Shown piece after piece: positions 28,501 to 38,831 of a stretch of 64,000 nt of DNA. The position numbers and the translations under genes are program-made. The stretch is from an uncultured Alteromonadaceae bacterium. GTDB taxonomy: Bacteria > Pseudomonadota > Gammaproteobacteria > Enterobacterales > Alteromonadaceae. The stretch spans positions 186,001-250,000 of the forward strand of contig CANLWS010000010.1 in the NCBI GenBank assembly GCA_947494925.1. Direction: 5' to 3'. Each line of letters starts with the position of its first letter. The stretch's first letter is position 1. Below the pieces are notes generated by a model that was given only the letters and a program-made list of their open reading frames with translations, searched no databases and was not told the origin of the DNA.

Positions 28501-30058
28501 GCCGCATCATGATATTTATTCTATCGAAGATTTGGCTCAGCTTATTTTCGACCTGAAGCAGGTAAATCCCACTGCACTTATTTCTGTGAAACTGGTCTCC
28601 GAGCCAGGCGTTGGTACCATCGCCACTGGTGTTGCTAAAGCGTATGCCGATTTGATTACGGTATCAGGCTATGACGGCGGCACGGGAGCAAGCCCCCTGA
28701 CCTCAGTGAAGTATGCCGGAAGTCCATTTGAACTAGGTCTGGCAGAGACACAACAGGCCTTAGTTGAAAATGGCTTGCGTCATAAAGTGAGAGTGCAGAC
28801 TGACGGTGGATTAAAAACCGGTCTGGATGTGGTCAAAGCAGGAATTCTTGGTGCTGAAAGCTTTGGCTTTGGTACCGGCCCAATGGTTGCGTTGGGTTGC
28901 AAGTACTTGCGAATTTGCCACTTAAATAATTGTGCGACCGGTGTTGCAACTCAGGATGAAAACCTGCGCGATAAATACTTTATCGGGTTACCCGAAATGG
29001 TGATGAACTACTTCAGGTTCATTGCTCAGGAAGTGCGTGAAATTATGGCGTCACTAGGCGTGAGTAAATTTGATGAGCTTATCGGCCGCACTGAGCTGCT
29101 AGAAGTCCTTGATGGATATACGGCAAAACAGAATAAATTGGATTTGAGTCCGATTCTGGCAAAACCAGAAGCTGGTACTCACACCAAATTGTTCTGCTCG
29201 GAAACCACCAATGCACCTTTGGACAAAGGTGATCTGAATCTTCAGATTTTAGCCGATGCCAAAGAGGCTATTGCTACCAAAGGTACCATCGACCTGTCCT
29301 ATGACATTCGCAATACGGACCGTTCAGTAGGTGCACTGCCCTCGGGTGAAATCGCTAAATTGCATGGTAACCAAGGCATGTCAGATAAACCTGTCAAAAT
29401 AGTGTTGAGAGGGACTGCAGGACAAAGCTTTGGTGTCTGGAATGCAGGTGGACTGGAAATGCGACTTATCGGTGATGCCAATGACTACGTTGGGAAAGGC
29501 ATGACGGGGGGTAAGCTAGTTATTCATCCGCCAAGAAACGTCAGCTTTGACCCGCACATCAGTACAATAATGGGTAATACCTGCTTGTACGGCGCTACAG
29601 GCGGCAAAATATTCGCTGCTGGTCGTGCTGGTGAGCGATTTGCTGTGCGAAATTCCGGGGCAATCGCAGTGGTCGAAGGAACAGGAGATAACGCCTGTGA
29701 ATACATGACAGGTGGTATTGTGGCTGTCCTTGGCCCTGTGGGCGTCAATTTTGGTGCTGGCATGACAGGTGGATTTGCTTATCTGTATGATGAATTTGAC
29801 GACATTCAACGCAGAGTGAATAAAGAGTTGGTTGAAATCATGAGCATCGAGGAAAAAGGCATTCTTTCCGAACATCTTCGTGGACTGATCAATCAACACT
29901 ATGAAGAAACGGGTAGCGAACACGCACTGGAATTATTGACTCACTTTGAAGATCATTTAGCAAAATTCAGTTTGATTAAACCTAAAACCAGCGACGTGAA
30001 GAATCTGTTGGGGCACATTAGCCGCTCTACAGCAGAATTACGCGTGCAGGCTCAGTAG
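25592..30058 (+). CDS. gltB: Glutamate synthase (NADPH) large chain GltB
   Basis: Makes two glutamates from glutamine and 2-oxoglutarate using electrons from GltD. The 1488 residues begin with a 12-residue propeptide and the catalytic Cys13 in DNCGFGLIA, the N-terminal nucleophile of the type II amidotransferase domain (to about 430). A central domain follows, then the FMN/2-oxoglutarate synthase domain (about 800-1190; GGQSNSGEGGEDP, then the iron-sulfur cysteine region CKYLRICHLNNCATG), and the C-terminal GXGXG beta-helix (about 1240-1450). It is followed by gltD after 15 bp. Confidence 0.97.
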   Translation: MSLYNPNDSRDNCGFGLIAQIHGEASHKLVGTAIEALDRMQHRGGIAADGKTGDGCGLLLQKPDAFFQAIAEEQGWKLGKKYGVGMIFLNQDEEKAQIARDILNEELIKETLSVVGWRKVPVDHSVLGDLAATGVPQIEQVFVNAPPGWRKRDLERRLFMARRRVEKRLAEDSDFYVACLSALVTIYKGLVMPNDLPKFYLDLADERLQSAICVFHQRFSTNTLPKWPLAQPFRFLAHNGEINTIRGNRDWALARTNKFNTPLLPDLQNAAPFVNLEGSDSSSLDNMLELFLAGGMDLFRAMRLLVPPAYQNNETMDSDLRAFYEFNSMHMEPWDGPAGIVLTNGRHVACNLDRNGLRPARYVLTKDGIITLASEIGIWDYKPEDVLEKGRVGPGEMLAVDTYTGKIWRSNEIDEDLKERHPYREWLNTNIQRLLPIEQCDASQIGQRAFSDDMMATYHKLFNYSYEELQQVVKVLAKDGQEAVGSMGDDTPMAVMSSKQRTLYDYFRQQFAQVTNPPIDSLRENHVMSLATCIGREQNVFSETSGYANRVLFDSPILMYTDLKQLREFDPEHYYSEIVDLNYLPEEGLKKAIERVCNEVEYLVKQKHAAFVILSDRQIKPNRIPIPAAMAVGAVQRRLIDKALRCDANVVVETASARDPHHFAVLIGLGATAVYPFLAYESIEQMCEKGELNYTAMEAVLNYRKGINKGLYKIMSKMGISTVASYRSSKLFEAVGINQEVTELCFKGIPSRLQGSGFEDFEQDTVNLNRVAWLKRKKMSHGGLLKYVHDGEYHAYNPDVVTSLQVAVKTGEYSDYQKFSALVNERAPTHFRDLLKLKPESAPISIDDVEPAEKLFPRFDTAAMSIGALSPEAHEALAIAMNRLGGQSNSGEGGEDPARFNTEKNSKIKQVASGRFGVTPHYLVNASVIQIKVAQGAKPGEGGQLPGDKVNQYIAELRFSVPGVTLISPPPHHDIYSIEDLAQLIFDLKQVNPTALISVKLVSEPGVGTIATGVAKAYADLITVSGYDGGTGASPLTSVKYAGSPFELGLAETQQALVENGLRHKVRVQTDGGLKTGLDVVKAGILGAESFGFGTGPMVALGCKYLRICHLNNCATGVATQDENLRDKYFIGLPEMVMNYFRFIAQEVREIMASLGVSKFDELIGRTELLEVLDGYTAKQNKLDLSPILAKPEAGTHTKLFCSETTNAPLDKGDLNLQILADAKEAIATKGTIDLSYDIRNTDRSVGALPSGEIAKLHGNQGMSDKPVKIVLRGTAGQSFGVWNAGGLEMRLIGDANDYVGKGMTGGKLVIHPPRNVSFDPHISTIMGNTCLYGATGGKIFAAGRAGERFAVRNSGAIAVVEGTGDNACEYMTGGIVAVLGPVGVNFGAGMTGGFAYLYDEFDDIQRRVNKELVEIMSIEEKGILSEHLRGLINQHYEETGSEHALELLTHFEDHLAKFSLIKPKTSDVKNLLGHISRSTAELRVQAQ

Positions 30059-30070
30059 GTAGAGGTTTAA

Positions 30071-31489
<1,419 letters not shown>

Positions 31490-31508
31490 TTATTATAAAC
31501 CCATCAAC

Positions 31509-31532
31509 AAGCCCGCTACGTCGGGCTTTTTT
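31509..31532 (+). terminator. Rho-independent terminator of gltBD
   Basis: Stem AAGCCCG / CGGGCTT with a CTACGT loop directly followed by a T-run, 20 bp after the gltD stop. A canonical strong terminator. Confidence 0.9.
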
Positions 31533-31692
31533 AATGAGTGCAGACAAATTTCTTGTGCTTGCAGATCAGACACAAAGAGCACTAACAAGCTTAATTAACC
31601 TGAGGACACCCTGTAGGATTGCAAGCTGACCAATTAGTCAGTATGTTAGCTATAACTTTTTAAATGGAAATTTAATCAGATAAACTGACAAT

Positions 31693-32754
31693 ATGAACAG
31701 AAGGAATCCTGAACGGCTAACATTGAAAACCGTAGCCGAACGTCTGAAGGTATCGACGGCAACAATATCCAATGCATTCAATCGGCCATCCCAACTATCG
31801 CAGGAATTGCGAGAATCAATACTAAGCGAATGCAAAAAGATAGGTTATGCTGGCCCGGGAGCAGAATCCAGAAGCCTCAAAACGGCAAAAACAAGGGTCA
31901 TTGGCGTGATGCTGTCGAATCAGCTTAGCTACAGCTTTTCCGATCCCGTGGCTAATCAAATGTTGCAAGGCCTATCTCAAATATTTGAAGAGCCCGAATT
32001 TAATCTACTAGTGATACCATCGCGAAACGAAATTAAAGGGCTAAACGGCATTGAGTCCTTCGTAGATGGTTTCATCGTTTACGGCCCTCCAGCACCAGAT
32101 CGAATGCGCGACATGATGTTTCACAAAAAAGCTGTTATTGCCGTGGACTTCGATCATCCTGGTGTAGTATCGATTAATATTGATAACCGTGCCGCCGCAG
32201 CAGAAATAGCGGCACACGCGTTTAAACATCAACCGAGCAACCCATCGATACTAGGACTTCGACTGTGCCATGTGGATCAAGTTCGTAGTATTGAAGACCT
32301 ATCCTTGTATGACGAGTTCAGCAATATTACCGTACAACGTCTGCAAGGATTCGTTGATGCTTCTATAATTGCTGAGTCTTACATTCCTGAGCATCGTATC
32401 TGGCACATTCCTGACAATGCCTCAGACGTTGCATATCGGGCTGCAGTGCAGGCTCTTCAACAGATTCCTCGACCAGATTTATTGCTGTGTATGAGTGATT
32501 GCATCGGCTTAAGTGCTATTCAGGCAGCAAAAGATATGGGCCTAAGCGTACCGCATGATCTGTTAGTAACGGGGTTTGACGGCATACCAGAGTCACTATC
32601 TGCAGAAACACCGCTAACAACTATTGAGCAGCCCAGTCTGGAGAAAGGCAAGCTTGCTGCTGAAATATTCCTGGGAAAGCGTGAAGAACAGAACATTATA
32701 ATAAAGGCTTCGCTGAAAATAAGAGAAAGTTGTCCGGACTCTTGTACCCGATAA
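31693..32754 (+). CDS. LacI-family transcriptional regulator
   Basis: DNA-binding regulator of 353 residues. The N-terminal helix-turn-helix and hinge are typical (LTLKTVAERLKVSTATISNAFNRP, with a hinge region ending near residue 60), followed by a periplasmic-binding-protein-like effector domain (TRVIGVMLSNQ onward; VTGFDGIPES, LTTIEQPS). It stands alone, not next to an obvious sugar operon, so neither effector nor operator can be named. The ATG at 31693 has no strong ribosome site. Confidence 0.88.
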   Translation: MNRRNPERLTLKTVAERLKVSTATISNAFNRPSQLSQELRESILSECKKIGYAGPGAESRSLKTAKTRVIGVMLSNQLSYSFSDPVANQMLQGLSQIFEEPEFNLLVIPSRNEIKGLNGIESFVDGFIVYGPPAPDRMRDMMFHKKAVIAVDFDHPGVVSINIDNRAAAAEIAAHAFKHQPSNPSILGLRLCHVDQVRSIEDLSLYDEFSNITVQRLQGFVDASIIAESYIPEHRIWHIPDNASDVAYRAAVQALQQIPRPDLLLCMSDCIGLSAIQAAKDMGLSVPHDLLVTGFDGIPESLSAETPLTTIEQPSLEKGKLAAEIFLGKREEQNIIIKASLKIRESCPDSCTR

Positions 32755-32762
32755 AACGCTGC

Positions 32763-33146
32763 CTAGTCCGTTGTTCGTTTAAATAAATTCATAAGCAATG
32801 CGAGTAATAGTAACCCCACTGCAATCCAATCGATAAAAGCAACATGCTGAATAGCAGTGCTGGCACCGTCGACTGACCTGGCGAACCAAATAAAACTCAA
32901 TGTACTGGCTAGCGCTAAAAAAATGCAAAATAATTGCACTGGTGGGTGAAATGCAGAATAAATCAATAACACACCAATCAGGCCCAGCAAAATTGCCCGA
33001 TGACGAAGTAATATTTCAACATTTACTTCGTTATTGACTGCAACCCCATACAGAGAAGCGAGCTCATCCCTGCCCAAGGCACCCGATATTGGAATAAGGT
33101 GAATGAGGCCGACAATCACAAGCGCTATTGCTGTAATTCTACTCAT
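32763..33146 (-). CDS. Small four-helix membrane protein, unknown function
   Basis: 127-residue integral membrane protein with four hydrophobic helices: ITAIALVIVGLIHLIPISGA, AILLGLIGVLLIYSA, LFCIFLALASTLSFIWFA and WIAVGLLLLALLMNLF. A conserved-looking loop GRDELASLYGVAV precedes helix 2. I recall related proteins in databases under unrelated enzyme names, probably misannotated; nothing enzymatic is visible. The gene is convergent with the LacI-type gene, 8 bp apart. An AAGGAGTT ribosome site precedes the ATG. Confidence 0.75.
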   Translation of the reverse strand: MSRITAIALVIVGLIHLIPISGALGRDELASLYGVAVNNEVNVEILLRHRAILLGLIGVLLIYSAFHPPVQLFCIFLALASTLSFIWFARSVDGASTAIQHVAFIDWIAVGLLLLALLMNLFKRTTD

Positions 33147-33448
33147 ATCAACTCCTTTTCTAATCCTGAACTGGTTCCATACTAGCCTTCATTTCTCATC
33201 GGGCAATAACGCCAGAGGTTATACGCGTGCTATCGGTAAGATCCTTAGAGAGTCTCGTCAATGCGATTAAAATAAGATAGGGTGAGCAAGCTGACATTCA
33301 GCATACTTCAATTCCATTTTTCAGGTGTTTTTTGAAAACAATAGTCATAAACCACTAATGCATTGATTTTCACGCATTAGTTTTCTATAGGCACTTTAGC
33401 TGTATTTGGCCAAAGTGGGTTTTGTATATTTAAAATTCGAGAAATACA
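33147..33448. other. Intergenic region with an orphan hairpin
   Basis: 302 bp between divergent genes. A hairpin at 33354-33381 (arms ACTAATGC and GCATTAGT, 12-nt loop) is followed by TTTTC and could end a rightward transcript, but no rightward gene precedes it. It may be the tail of an unannotated small RNA or chance. No protein frame of note is present. Confidence 0.4.
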
Positions 33449-33919
33449 TTGAAAAATTCTAATATCCGGGCAGTGAGCCCCAAAGATCTAACTCATATAA
33501 AAAACATCATTGAAGCAACGGCTATGTTCCCAGTTGAACTACTGGACGAAATGATTTCACCTTTTTTCAAAGATCCCAGTTCAAAAGAAATCTGGCTGAC
33601 TTACGAAGTTGGTAGGCCAATAGCGGTTGTCTATTCTGCTCCTGAGCGCATGACCTCAGGTACGTGGAATCTACTTTTGATAGCCGTCTCTCCAGAATAT
33701 CAGGGGCAAGGTATAGGCACTGAATTGATGACTTATATTGAACACAAGTTACACGCCAATGATGAAAATATTTTGCTTGTCGAAACATCGGGAATGGCTG
33801 AATTTGAACTAACCAGAAAGTTCTACCTGAACAATAACTACGTTAAAGAAGCTGTTATTCGAGACTTCTATGCAAAAGGAGACGATAAAGTTGTTTTCTG
33901 GAAGTTGCTGCAAAGCTGA
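33449..33919 (+). CDS. GNAT-family N-acetyltransferase
   Basis: Acetyl-CoA-dependent transferase of 156 residues. The acetyl-CoA pyrophosphate loop is clear in AVSPEYQGQGIGTELM (Q/R-x-x-G-x-G/A pattern) near residue 84, with a C-terminal FYLNNNYVKEAVIRDFY motif. The start is a TTG at 33449 with a weak GAGAAA upstream; the next ATG is too far into the fold. It stands alone and has its own terminator. The substrate is unknown. Confidence 0.82.
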   Translation: MKNSNIRAVSPKDLTHIKNIIEATAMFPVELLDEMISPFFKDPSSKEIWLTYEVGRPIAVVYSAPERMTSGTWNLLLIAVSPEYQGQGIGTELMTYIEHKLHANDENILLVETSGMAEFELTRKFYLNNNYVKEAVIRDFYAKGDDKVVFWKLLQS

Positions 33920-33943
33920 GCCTGGATGAAGAGTTAAGACCAT

Positions 33944-33979
33944 AACGCGAATGTCTTGAAGGAGGCATTCGCGTTTTTA
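33944..33979 (+). terminator. Rho-independent terminator after the GNAT gene
   Basis: Perfect 10-bp stem AACGCGAATG / CATTCGCGTT around a 12-nt loop, followed by TTTAT, 24 bp after the stop codon. Confidence 0.8.
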
Positions 33980-34163
33980 TCAAACCAAGGTATAAACGCA
34001 CACACCCAAGCCCACTTGACAGTTATTTCTTCAGGCGTAAGCTGTTTATATAGGGTATTTAATATATGCGAGTTCACTCTGTATTATTATAATAAAAACA
34101 AAATGTTAAGCGTTTTCACCAGTTCATCACTGAGCTATTTAATCGGGTCAGGAGTGATGAATC

Positions 34164-35618
34164 ATGACTGAAAAGTCAAAACTCAGCCCGTCTCAATGGA
34201 TAGATTTACTCGCAAAAGAGGAGCTTCCCGCTATTACCTCAATTGCGTCATTGTTGGACAAGTTCTCCAACGATGATATCTCCTCCATACCCAAGCTAAG
34301 CAAAGTTATCTTGCATGATCAGGCACTTTCTTCGTGCTTGTTAAGAGTTGCAAATAGTTCTCATCGCTCTCCGATAAAAAAAATAACGACAGTTTCCAGA
34401 GCGGCTATTGTGCTTGGCATTCACGCAGTTAAAAATATCTGCCTTACCGCCAAAATTCTCGACGGGTTACTGAAGAGCAAGAATCTTGCACCACCAGTCT
34501 ATGACCGTTTAATGATGCTGATGGCAAATGCATTTTATGCGGGATTACTGGCTCGCATCATGGTGCCAAACTACGACGAAAATACACAGGAAGAAGTCTA
34601 CCTGGCTGCTATGTTGTACCACATAGGCGAGACGTCATTCTGGAGCACCGGGATCCCTCTGACAGAGAAACTAATCCAAAGAGCTGATATGCCAGTTGCT
34701 GACTTTCAACAATATTGCGCATCCAAAACCGGAGTGAAATTTAAAGATCTGAGCATAGGCTTAGCCAAAACCTGGAACTTGGGTGACATGCTGGTTAAAT
34801 CTCTAGATCGACCTGAAAGCCGCACGATTGAAATGAAAATAATCAGTTATGCCAATCAGCTCACCAGTGCTATTGCCTCTCCTCCGAAAAACAAAGCGCA
34901 ATTTGATCAACTGTTAACCGACATCAGTCAGCTAATGAACACTGATGTCCGAACCCTGAAAGCCAAAATAGAACGCACCCGAACAGACGCCTTGGAATTA
35001 CTTAATTCATACGGCGCTGAAGTATTGGAAAGCTATATTAAACCCTTGCCCAAGTCAGATGATTTTGAATCGACTTTGCCCCAGGAAGCAGAAGTAGAAC
35101 TTAATAAAGAACAAGCATTGTTGCGTTCACTTCAATTACTGACACGGCTAACTAAGAATCATAATTCCGTTAACAGCTACCTGGCCCAGGCGCTAAAAGA
35201 CGCAGTGCAAATATTTGGATTAGATCGTTGTTCATTCTGGGTGCTAAATTCTGAAAAAACACAGATTGAAACACGCATGACGTTCGACTCTGATGGCCAA
35301 CCTATGGTCTACAACAGAACGATTTTACTGGATCAAGGTGACAATGTGATGGGGTTTACCTTGCGCCAGGAAAGTAGTGTTCTCATTAACGATTACACAC
35401 AAGCTAAATGGCGTAATTTTATGACGGTGGAAATTGAAAGGTTGATAAATAAAGGAGCTATTTGCATTTCACCGGTTAAAATTGGCGACAAGGCAATAGG
35501 ACTCATCACCACCCATACATTAGATAAGTCCAAGAAAATCAGCCCGGAAAATTTCTCTCAGCTAAGTTTTTTATTGGACCATCTCAATATGTGCCTGAGT
35601 CGTATGGCCGTCAACTAG
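34164..35618 (+). CDS. HDOD-domain protein with C-terminal GAF domain
   Basis: Signal-transduction protein of 484 residues. The N-terminal part (about 15-220) is an HDOD domain (LSKVILHDQALSSCLLRVANS, then SRAAIVLGIHAVKNICLTAK), an HD-like fold that usually lacks catalytic metal residues. The C-terminal part (about 310-480) is a GAF domain (FGLDRCSFWVLNSEKTQIE; ISPVKIGDKAIGLITTH). Such proteins act in chemosensory or stress signalling, but neither partner nor ligand is suggested by the neighbours. The ATG is preceded by AGGAG. A monocistronic gene. Confidence 0.85.
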   Translation: MTEKSKLSPSQWIDLLAKEELPAITSIASLLDKFSNDDISSIPKLSKVILHDQALSSCLLRVANSSHRSPIKKITTVSRAAIVLGIHAVKNICLTAKILDGLLKSKNLAPPVYDRLMMLMANAFYAGLLARIMVPNYDENTQEEVYLAAMLYHIGETSFWSTGIPLTEKLIQRADMPVADFQQYCASKTGVKFKDLSIGLAKTWNLGDMLVKSLDRPESRTIEMKIISYANQLTSAIASPPKNKAQFDQLLTDISQLMNTDVRTLKAKIERTRTDALELLNSYGAEVLESYIKPLPKSDDFESTLPQEAEVELNKEQALLRSLQLLTRLTKNHNSVNSYLAQALKDAVQIFGLDRCSFWVLNSEKTQIETRMTFDSDGQPMVYNRTILLDQGDNVMGFTLRQESSVLINDYTQAKWRNFMTVEIERLINKGAICISPVKIGDKAIGLITTHTLDKSKKISPENFSQLSFLLDHLNMCLSRMAVN

Positions 35619-35647
35619 TTGGCGGCTCTCCAGAAGCTTGACCATAA

Positions 35648-36313
35648 TTAAGCTGTCTGCTGTTCACTCTCTGATTTTTGCGCAATATCTTTTAACGCAT
35701 TTTCGAACATATCAGGTGGCTGACCTCCACTAATCAAATATTTGTTGTTGATGATAAACGCTGGGACGGAACTGATACCCATTTGCTGATTTTGTTGTTG
35801 TTCGGCGCGCACTTCCTGAGCAAACATCTTCGAATCAAGTACTTCGGCCGCCTTCTCTGCACTCAAGCCGATACCTGACACTGTTTCCAGTAGCTGTGCA
35901 TGGTCGCTGGGGTTTCCGCTTTGCTTAAAGTAAAGGTCAAATAAAGCCATCTTCAATTCTGTCTGTTTATCTTGCGACTTAGCCCAATGCAACAGGCGGT
36001 GTGCATCAAATGTATTGTAAATTCGACCTCCCCCCCGATTGCCAAATTCATACCCGACATCCAGTCCACGTTGTTTGATAGCGGCGCGATTTTGTTCACT
36101 CTGCTCGACACTGATGCCGTATTTTTGGGTAATGTGCTCAGTGATTTCCTGCCCTTCAGCAGGCATTTGTGGGTTGAGTTCAAAGGGATGCCATTCAATT
36201 TCAGCCAGCAATTCCTGAGACAGATTGTTTAGGGCCAATTGCAGGCCTTGGTAACCAATGATGCACCATGGACAAGACACATCAGACACAATATCAATTT
36301 TTAAGTTTTTCAT
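35648..36313 (-). CDS. DsbA-family FrnE-like oxidoreductase
   Basis: Cytoplasmic thioredoxin-fold protein of 221 residues in the FrnE/DsbA-like (2-hydroxychromene isomerase-related) family. The CPWC active-site pair lies at residues 14-17 in SDVSCPWCIIGYQGL, and the cis-proline loop is GISSVPAFIINNKYLISGG. An alpha-helical insertion lies between. No signal peptide is present, so a cytoplasmic dithiol oxidoreductase or isomerase role is likely. It is convergent with the HDOD-GAF gene. Confidence 0.87.
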   Translation of the reverse strand: MKNLKIDIVSDVSCPWCIIGYQGLQLALNNLSQELLAEIEWHPFELNPQMPAEGQEITEHITQKYGISVEQSEQNRAAIKQRGLDVGYEFGNRGGGRIYNTFDAHRLLHWAKSQDKQTELKMALFDLYFKQSGNPSDHAQLLETVSGIGLSAEKAAEVLDSKMFAQEVRAEQQQNQQMGISSVPAFIINNKYLISGGQPPDMFENALKDIAQKSESEQQTA

Positions 36314-36410
36314 CGGGATAAACGTCCAAACGTTTGCAAAAGTAAAGACATGACCCGCAGTATACTGTTAAACATTCAGAAAAACTGAAAATTGCCTTTT
36401 ATGCCCAACT

Positions 36411-37253
36411 CTATTTAGCAAAGAGCCATTTCAATCCATTTCGAAATGCATGTGGGTTTGCAGACAAATGATTGTGTGCTGGCAAATCAATAAAAACTCT
36501 GTTCCATTCAGTTGACTTTCCTTCCCAATGCTTCTGCCAGTCTAAAGCCGGCCCTCTGAACCTTTCTGCATCAAATTCAGCACTGACAATATAGGTTTTG
36601 GGTCGGTCTGTTCGTTTTACCAAAGGTCGTTTAAAGAAATCCAGGTTCCGATGCAATGCAGGATTAGTGGCAATGACGGCGTAAAAAGGCGCATTGCCAT
36701 ACATACTGGTGTATAAGCCAAACTGTCCGCCTATGGATTGCCCAAACAGTATTTGTTTTTTACTGTCCACCGGATAGGATTTTTGTAGCTTGGGCATTAA
36801 TTTTTCAACAATAAATTTTTCGAATCTCGGTGCACCACCCCAATGCGCGTTTTCAGTGCTCGGGGCAGTATAGTCTGCGCTCCGTGCGTTACCTTTTCGC
36901 CAGTCTTGTGTCCCATAGCTTATCCCCACGAGAATCATGGGTGGAACGTCCTCCATAAACCTAAGGTAATGATAGTAAGAGGCAAACAAAGGAAAATTGG
37001 CACCACCGTCCAACATGTACAATGTTGGGTATTGTGTTTTACCTGTTGTATCTGCATTGTCAGGTAACCTGACAAAAATATGATATGCCTGATTTTTGCC
37101 ATCAGGTTTGACTGTTTCCATTTGCATGTATTCTACATTCCTAAGACCAAATAATTTGTCCCAGGCAACCTTTTGCTCATCCGCTAATGCAGCTGAACAG
37201 AATAACAAACCACTAGAAATGCCAATGATTTTGACAATGTTCGGAAATTTCAT
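36411..37253 (-). CDS. Secreted alpha/beta-hydrolase, esterase family
   Basis: Predicted periplasmic esterase of 280 residues with a signal peptide (IVKIIGISSGLLFCSAALAD). It belongs to the putative esterase (esterase D / IroE-like) group: nucleophile elbow LFGQSIGGQFG near residue 172, oxyanion region TLYMLDGGANF, and a late histidine in PAHNHLSANP as the probable catalytic base. IroE-type enzymes cut siderophore esters, but no siderophore gene is nearby, so the substrate is open. Confidence 0.82.
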   Translation of the reverse strand: MKFPNIVKIIGISSGLLFCSAALADEQKVAWDKLFGLRNVEYMQMETVKPDGKNQAYHIFVRLPDNADTTGKTQYPTLYMLDGGANFPLFASYYHYLRFMEDVPPMILVGISYGTQDWRKGNARSADYTAPSTENAHWGGAPRFEKFIVEKLMPKLQKSYPVDSKKQILFGQSIGGQFGLYTSMYGNAPFYAVIATNPALHRNLDFFKRPLVKRTDRPKTYIVSAEFDAERFRGPALDWQKHWEGKSTEWNRVFIDLPAHNHLSANPHAFRNGLKWLFAK

Positions 37254-37352
37254 TGCTTCACCCCAAGCTGTTTCTTATTAGTATGCACCTTTAGTCAGGA
37301 ATGAGTATGAGTATGGGATAACAGGCAATATAACAGGACTAACGGTTTAGAT

Positions 37353-37658
37353 TTACTGATGTCTTTCCGGAAGAACCTTCATAAAGTGCTCAACATCTGG
37401 AAAAGGTTGGTAAAAGTGATGCAATTCAGCTTTCCACTTTAGGTAAGCAGCGGACTGCCTGAAGCCTTCTGTATGATCTTCGATTTTTTGCCAGTAGACC
37501 AAAAGCAAATACCTGTCAGATGTCTCAATACACTTATGCAACTCATGGGATAGATACCCAGGCATTGAACTAATAATGGATTGAGCGCGCTCAAAGGCCC
37601 TTTCAAACTCGTCACTGGAACCAGGTCTTAAATTGAGAACCACCATCTCAAGAATCAT
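37353..37658 (-). CDS. Antibiotic-biosynthesis-monooxygenase (ABM) domain protein
   Basis: Small ferredoxin-like fold protein of 101 residues: MILEMVVLNLRPGSSDEFER, then YLLLVYWQKIEDHTEGFRQS. Members act as small oxygenases or heme/quinone-binding proteins; catalysis cannot be judged here. Its ATG overlaps the stop of the upstream DUF2937 gene by four bases, so the two are coupled. Confidence 0.82.
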   Translation of the reverse strand: MILEMVVLNLRPGSSDEFERAFERAQSIISSMPGYLSHELHKCIETSDRYLLLVYWQKIEDHTEGFRQSAAYLKWKAELHHFYQPFPDVEHFMKVLPERHQ

Positions 37659-38167
37659 TGAACTCCCCTTTTTTGAGGAACACAGAACCTCAGTAGCCCC
37701 CTCAGCAAACTCTCAACCAACACTGCCAGTAGAAAGGCACTTAACAACCCCCATACCAGCGCCTGGGGATTTAACAATATTACGTAGGAATATTGGTTCA
37801 GGGTTTCATCCATCAACAGATTATCAGACTGGAAGAGCACATGCATAGCTGCAAAAAATGCACCTTGGGACAATGCTTCCTTTTCAGCCTGGTACAAACT
37901 GACCCGTTGATAGATTGACTGAATATTATCTGCATCCTGACGAAAAACAGCGTCTTCACTGTTGCTGTAATGTTCAATCAATTTTTCAATGCTGCTGTTA
38001 AAGTACCTGTCCGATGTCGTCTGAAAACCTGCCAGGTTTTGACTCGCCTCATTATAATGAGCGTCCACCCGTTTAGAATATTGATCTACCAACGAAGGGA
38101 CCTGCAGTCCCATCAACAGTCCTGCAGAAAACAGAATTAGTCTTAAATAATCCAAAACAAATGTCAT
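37655..38167 (-). CDS. DUF2937 membrane protein
   Basis: 170-residue protein with an N-terminal helix (YLRLILFSAGLLMGLQVPSL), a long periplasmic helical stretch (about 25-125) and a C-terminal helix (LVWGLLSAFLLAVLVESLL). This is the layout of DUF2937, a family of unknown function found in marine gammaproteobacteria. It is the first gene of a two-gene leftward unit with the ABM protein. Confidence 0.78.
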   Translation of the reverse strand: MTFVLDYLRLILFSAGLLMGLQVPSLVDQYSKRVDAHYNEASQNLAGFQTTSDRYFNSSIEKLIEHYSNSEDAVFRQDADNIQSIYQRVSLYQAEKEALSQGAFFAAMHVLFQSDNLLMDETLNQYSYVILLNPQALVWGLLSAFLLAVLVESLLRGLLRFCVPQKRGVQ

Positions 38168-38291
38168 AACGGGTGTTCTTATACCATCCTATGATTGACT
38201 ATACCTTTAGCGTAACAAATACGGTTGCCAGTTATACAGCTAACTTCTATAGTGATTGCTACTAACTTTGTGAGATTTGTTTTTTGTGAAA

Positions 38292-38648
38292 ATGTTCCCT
38301 CTTAACGTCGCTGGTATGCTGTGTCTTATCTCATTCAGCTCAATTGCTCAAGATGATTCCATGGCTATGGACGCACAATCCTGCCCGGATAGTTTCTTTG
38401 AACTGCCGCTATTGCCGGGTGCAAGTTTGTGCATGTCCTTCGATCAGGAACTACCCGCCAGTCTCACCTATCATGCTAAAACCGATCAAACTGAGACTAG
38501 AAATTTCTACCTGCAAAAGCTCGGGCAGGCCCAATCTGAAGAGCTTCTTAAAGGTCGAATACTGCTTCAGTATAATCAAGGACAGCAAACGATCATTATT
38601 TCCCCTGATGGTGAAGGTACTCAGGTCGACATTTTGGTGAAAAGTTAG
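38292..38648 (+). CDS. Small secreted protein, unknown function
   Basis: 118 residues from the ATG at 38292 (TTG at 38277 and GTG at 38286 are alternatives in frame). A signal peptide is visible (FPLNVAGMLCLISFSSIAQD). The mature part has two cysteines (SCPDSFFELPLLPGASLCMSF) that could form a disulfide, then a beta-rich end. I do not recognise the family. Not clearly in an operon. Confidence 0.65.
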   Translation: MFPLNVAGMLCLISFSSIAQDDSMAMDAQSCPDSFFELPLLPGASLCMSFDQELPASLTYHAKTDQTETRNFYLQKLGQAQSEELLKGRILLQYNQGQQTIIISPDGEGTQVDILVKS

Positions 38649-38831
38649 TTATTTAACCTGAAGCTTCGATAAGCTATGCCTGTTAACAGCGCTATTTATA
38701 GCCCAAGTCCCTGGTTATTTAGAGACAGTTTTTAAATAATCTTTCACAAGCCAATACTGGCATTTTCTTTGCAAGAATCCATACCTAATGTAAACACGTC
38801 AATATTCTGACATTGTCGTTTAGGAGAACCT

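Noticed and set aside
29516-29923. 135-residue ORF antisense to gltB
   Set aside because: Shadow of the repetitive GXGXG beta-helix region.
33956-34171. 71-residue ORF between the GNAT and HDOD genes
   Set aside because: It begins inside the GNAT terminator with a TTG and no family resemblance.
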